From assembly GCA_037447655.1 (NCBI GenBank), contig JBBHKE010002227.1, forward strand, positions 336,698 through 400,697: a stretch of DNA of 64,000 nt, read 5' to 3'. Source of the stretch: Zygnema cylindricum. Taxonomy: Eukaryota > Streptophyta > Zygnematophyceae > Zygnematales > Zygnemataceae. A program made the translations under genes and the position numbers. Positions 59,723-64,000 of this stretch are shown piece after piece. The notes below the pieces were generated by a model. That model was not told the DNA's origin and made no database searches. It saw nothing but the letters and a program-made list of their open reading frames with translations. Each line of letters starts with the position of its first letter. Within the stretch, counting starts at the first letter, position 1.

Positions 59723-61490
59723 TGTTACAGTAGCAAAAGTACAATAGAGTATATTGTACTTTTACAGGGACACGCGTCGGCAAGAGATCGTATGCAGGTT
59801 TTAAGGAGTGGCGTCGACAGTCAGCCACACCCGTCACGTAGTTGACGATTGGATTCATAGGATCGGACGAACGGGATCTGAACCGGGTATTTTGGAAATA
59901 TATGGTACGGTTCGACGATACCATCGTCGATTGAATTTGTTCCAACGGACGCGATTCACCTGGGACCACAAGCGCAATTCACGAGGGACCACAAGCGTGA
60001 TTCACGTGGGACCACAAGTGACGAAGCACTCAGGTGCTTCGTACTACACGACCACAGTCGGCTGGACTTTAGCGACTACCGCTGACTAAGCATCTGGAAC
60101 GTTTTGTGTACGGTTCAAAATCTGAAAATATCTAAATAAACATTGTTTTGTAGTTTAGTGTAATAAAAAATAGTGTTCCACTAATTAGGTTTTTGGAAAG
60201 TAGTAATTAGGGTTTTTGAGGTACTAACAGTACAGAAATGTACAGGTAGAATACTTTGTCGTTAGTCAAGATAATAACCGCAATAACAGTTACCTAAATT
60301 AGTGTAGACCAATAGATACACATTGTGAGTATATAACTTAGGACTTAGCTAATTTTGTAGAATCTAGTTTTGGGAATATAAATTTCTAAAGGCAATTTTT
60401 GGGAAACTTCCAGACATCATATCTTATGTTTTACTGAGTCATTTGGGCTACAATTTTGGAAATTGTTAGTTTACTGTGTTGTGTATCACTATGGCAAATT
60501 TGAGGCATATTGACCTTCTTAGTCATATTTTGTGTAAGTTGAAAGTTGGTTGTTGAGTAGGTGCTTGATAGCTTTTGTTGTTTTCCATGTCTACTTCCAC
60601 TACTACTGTTGGTTCCACTCTTGCAACGGTGGTTGTAGAACAACAGGTTATGGGCCTTTTGACAAGAATTCCTATTTTCAATGGCCAAAAGTATGTGTAT
60701 TGGGCGGCGATGGTTGAATCTTCGTTTGAAACTGCTGTTTTATTGGGGGTCTTGGATGGCTCCTTTGATGAATCAGATCCAAGTTGGGCGAAAAAGAACT
60801 CAATGGCAAAGAACAATCTAATTATTTGTATTTCAAAAAACTTGGTCATGTCTCGCTTGAAAATGAAGAAGGCGAAGGAGATTTGGACATCACTGAAATC
60901 TGCTTTTGAGAAAGCGAATGTCTAAGAGGAGCTCTTATTGGTTGGAAAAATTTGGGGGTACAAATACTCGGGGGGAACTATGGTTGAGTATTGTGAAAAT
61001 TTTCGTGCACTTATTGATGCACACTCTTGTGCTGGGGGGTCATTTCTTGAGTTTCAGCAGACAGCTTTGTTTATTAGAGGACTTCCTATAAGCATAAAAG
61101 GTGTGTCTGCTCACTTAAAGAGTCATGATAAAGCTAGTTGGTCGTTTCAATTAGCATATAATCTTATATTGGAGGAAGAGTCTAATACTAAACTCTTTGA
61201 AAGAGAAGGAAAGGTTGAAGCTTTTGCAACAGACTTTGACAAAAGAGCTCAATTCAATCAGAATAGGATCCAGTGTAACCAAAATCAGAATCAGTTTAAT
61301 CAGAGGCCAAATAGACAATCTTCTATTACATGTTTCTATTGTTCTGAGAAGGGTCATGGATACAGGTAATGTCCTAAGCTGAAAAAGGCTAATGAGACAG
61401 GTTTATACAGACTGGGTTAGCAGCAAAAGCCAATATCACAAAGGTTTTTCTGGAAATCCTACTCGTGGAAATGTTCTCTTTTCAGCTTCT
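59723..61490 (+). mobile_element. Second, truncated copia element: probable LTR, half-tRNA primer site and gag
   Basis: A probable LTR (59723-60645, starting TGTTACAG and ending ACA/CA) is inferred only from the primer site GGTTATGGGCC at 60646-60656. That site is the same half-tRNA-Met type as in the first element. Gag follows. The element breaks off near 61490, before any protease or pol, so no second LTR confirms the boundaries. Confidence 0.6.
60587..61387 (+). pseudogene. Copia gag of the second element, two stops
   Basis: It is one frame from an ATG at 60587 through the primer site (QQVMGLLTRIPIFNG) to a CCHC zinc knuckle (CFYCSEKGHGYR, stop, C). It is related to the gag at 567 (MGPPSRVPIFDG). 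Stops are TAA at 60923 and TAA at 61367, the latter inside the zinc knuckle just before its last cysteine. The central part has UBN2-type gag features (KAKEIWTSLKSAF). Confidence 0.8.
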
Positions 61491-61495
61491 GTGTA

Positions 61496-61977
61496 ACAAG
61501 GTTACAGAGTTAGGTACTTAGTAGCTAGCAACTACGCTGTTATAGTTGCGGTGTCAGAGCAGCGCAGCTGCGATTCTAAACCAGTGCAACATAGGAGCGT
61601 AGCAACTTAGTAGCGTAGCAGCATAGCAGCGCAGCTTAGCAGTATAGCAACGCTGCGGAATGTATATAGAACGGTGTTGTTCTACTAGGATATTTTTAGA
61701 TCTGTCTCGGTTGACCGTGAAGGTCCACGTGTACAGTTGTACAATACTAGGTTGACTACCAGCTAGTTAGTTTAAATAGTGAAGTAAGCCTAGTCAGCAA
61801 GACACTCTTTGAGTAGACATTCGCAGCGAGCGCTGAATCTTATAATCTTCTCCCGAGTAATAAAGCGCAACCTTGTTTGTCATCGCTGTGTGCTCCTGCT
61901 GTTGCTACGGGAAGATCCTTGGAGCTTTTCGCTGTGCATTGTGGTGTATTGTGGTGCTTATTTTTGTCACTTTTACA
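61496..61977 (+). repeat. Possible 5' LTR of the gypsy-like element
   Basis: It ends in ACA at 61977 just before TGGTATGAGAAC, which resembles the common plant tRNA-Met primer site TGGTATCAGAGC. The proposed start (TGTAACAAGG) is a guess. 61550-61670 is rich in GTAGCAGCATAGCAGCGCAGC-like motifs, similar in style to 6780-6890 on the minus strand. Confidence 0.4.
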
Positions 61978-62149
61978 CTGGTATGAGAACTATTCCGCGT
62001 GATTCAACAGCATGGACGAACACGGTGTATCCACTACAGAAATGTGAGTTCAAGTTCTCAGGGAGTTAGAAAGCGTTACATTACAGAACGCGCAGCTGAA
62101 CAACACCGTCGCAGCTTTGGAATCTCGTCTTGGTGAGCGACCTCATTTT

Positions 62150-63395
62150 GGCATGGAGAGGGACTACAGGAGACGGAAATTATGACTTCTCGACGAGTTC
62201 GATCCTGCAAGGCACAAGAACTTGGACACGTGGCTATTCTCCGTTGCGAATTATCTCAAGAATTTTCCTAGCCTATCAGACCTTGAGAAGATTCACTACG
62301 CGGGTGGTCTTCTTAAAGTGGCATCGGGAGCATGGTTGAGGACATTGGTGGAGAATGATGAGAAACTGACCGTTTGGGCTATCTTCATTCAATTCCTTCG
62401 TGACGCTTGGCAGCCTGACAACACGGTTAAGGCTGCAAGAGATAAGATCGCAGTGTTGAAGCAACGAACTTTGTTGTTGGAGTTTACGCAGTGATTTTTG
62501 GAGTGCAAGGTTCAAATACCTACAATGACGGAGGATGAAGCTGTGGATCGCTACGTGAAAGGGCTTAAATCATCCATTCATAGGGATGTGGAACAATGGC
62601 TTGCTCGCGAAAGCACAACTCCTAGTCTCTCGGCAATCATTCAGTTTGCTGAGCGGACCGATTTAGTCGACTTCACATTCCGTAGACCTTATCATTATGG
62701 GTTGAGCAGCGGCGGAGGAGGTCGATGAGACGATGGTCCTACTCCCATGGAGCTTAGAGCAATTGATGAGGATAAGGAGGTGGTCAACGTGTTGCGGAAA
62801 AAGAAGAAAACTATCAAGACCAAGGCCAACAACTTGTCCTCGAAGAGCTCCAACGGAGGAAGCAAAATGGCTTATGGTTCCACTGCGGTTCTTGGACCAC
62901 ATGGCCCGAGAGTGTCCAAAACGGAAAAATCCCAAAAAGGGGAAACTTAACGTCATGAGGTTAGCTGGTGAAGGAGGGGACCCTTTGATATTTCAACGTC
63001 AAATCAGAGTGAGTGCAACTAGCTTCATGGTGAACTCCGGAGCATCGGGAAATTTCATCAACGAGGCGACGGTGAAAAGGTTGAAACTTCTTCTTGTGGT
63101 GCTTAAGGATCAGCAGTCGGTACAATTTGCCGATAGAAGTTCCTTATCCATTACCCATCGTACTCCGAGGTTACGCGTCGGAATCGAGAAATTCCGATGG
63201 TACGACACCCTTCATGTATTACCTCTTGGGGACCATGAGGTAATTTTGGGGAAGCCTTGGCTACAAAAATGGAATCCGATGATCGATTGGAGAAGTGGCG
63301 CCATGAGAGTGAAGAAAGGTGAAGAAGAGTTTGAGGTAAAAGTGGGAGCGGCTGGTAGGGGAGAGGAAGACGGACGCCTACTTTCGGCCTTATAG
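62150..63395 (+). pseudogene. Gypsy-like gag and aspartic protease, without RT or integrase
   Basis: The gag domain reads FDPARHKNLDTWLFSVANYL through WLRTLVENDEK and DRYVKGL, typical of Ty3/gypsy retrotrans_gag. Stops are TGA at 62492 and 62726. After a frameshift near 62870 there is a zinc-knuckle remnant (LDHMARECPKRKN). The protease follows: MVNSGASGNFI, where the catalytic Asp of DSG is Asn, then VILGKPWLQKWNPMIDWR. The coding region ends at TAG-like stops near 63395 with a short acidic-basic tail to 63560. No reverse transcriptase or integrase follows. Confidence 0.8.
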
Positions 63396-63583
63396 CTAAA
63401 GATGGCACTCAACAAGGGGGAGACGATTGGTATGGCGGTTGTCCAGCCTATGGAGGAGGCGAAGGAGGATATTTTGGAGAAATGGAAGAAGAAAGACTCC
63501 ACTTCAACTCCAAAGAAAGTGACGGTACCGGAAAGACTTTCGAAGAGGCCTGAGAAGTCGTGACAAAACCTCTCTAGGAGTAT

Positions 63584-64000
63584 GTGTTGAAATTTATAGA
63601 TTTCTATAGTATTTTCTAGGTTTAAATATGTTTTAATAAAAGGAAAAAAGGACGGACAGCCTGCCTCCACCTCGCTCTCTAGCTCCCATACTTGTTGTAG
63701 TCACTGAAGGTAAGAGAGAGAGGTTGATCCATGGCTGCCTTTAGTTCAACAGACAGCTATTTTTAGTAGGTTACTAAAAATATACTTGACGGACGAGAGA
63801 TTTGATCCCGGTACCTACGGTTCGTCAAGTTGACCGGTAGCGGTCAGCTTTATCCTAATAGACTAGGACCAATGCTAAGTGCTATGGTATGTGATAGATA
63901 TATATTTAGTTAGGGAGAATTAAATCCATTTAACTAGAACTGTGTACGACGCACATAGATTCAGTTTTATATAGTACGTCGTACGACGCTAATTCAAAAC
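63584..64000 (+). repeat. LTR-like sequence, start of a repeat running out of the window
   Basis: It starts TGTTGAAATTTATAG after the gypsy-like coding region. It shares CCATACTTGTTGTAGTCACT and the ATGGCTGCC segment with the inverted fragment at 6150-6529. It also contains an antisense tRNA-like part (63784-63870, B-box-like GATCAAATC). Whether it is the 3' LTR of the gypsy-like element cannot be told, because its presumed 5' LTR does not match. Confidence 0.55.

Noticed and set aside
59715-60089. ORFs of 84 and 93 codons near 59.8-60.0 kb
   Set aside because: They overlap on opposite strands within the presumed LTR of the second copia element and match no family.

Overview
The window looks like nuclear DNA of a plant or other streptophyte with a large, repeat-rich genome. 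Supporting this are an ERD6-like sugar transporter, a TIP-like aquaporin and an ENOD93-like gene, all with GT-AG introns, and a copia retrotransposon whose primer site matches the anticodon arm of a plant initiator tRNA-Met. The species cannot be fixed from sequence alone. The long introns, dense MITEs and bacterial insertion would fit a non-seed lineage or a streptophyte alga, but that is inference.

Layout. 1-6149: a nearly complete Ty1/copia element, LTR to LTR, with five in-frame stops. 6150-6900: remains of another LTR element on the minus strand. 7-20 kb: no convincing gene; nested DNA transposons, MITEs, microsatellites and one 10-N gap. 20279-26586: an intact 11-exon ERD6-like sugar transporter (493 aa). 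28132-34425: an intact 7-exon aquaporin (347 aa), one intron apparently GC-AG. 36.6-38.4 kb: an ENOD93-like gene on the minus strand, with long GA tracts in its introns. 39-42.2 kb: MITEs and a 1.5-kb foldback element with a second transposon nested in one arm. 42.7-47.9 kb: an AT-rich minisatellite interrupted by about 2.8 kb of decayed bacterial DNA (prfA, SURF1, RNase J and PAP2 fragments, Rickettsiales-like). 48.8-56.5 kb: a 2.3-kb direct segmental duplication interleaved with a 113-bp GTAC-rich satellite. 55.3-59.1 kb: a glycosyltransferase-like gene (minus strand) whose 3' end was copied into the other duplicate. 59.7-64 kb: a second copia gag region, then a gypsy-like gag-protease element that runs out of the window.

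The strongest unusual signals are: (1) degenerate tandem copies of exon edges, with the adjoining splice site, inside the introns of three unrelated genes; (2) the decayed Rickettsiales-like island inside a host minisatellite; (3) two copia elements primed by the anticodon half of initiator tRNA-Met, so that the primer-binding site itself carries an in-frame ATG of gag; (4) a foldback element with a perfect 8-bp target duplication and a nested MITE whose empty site survives in the opposite arm.
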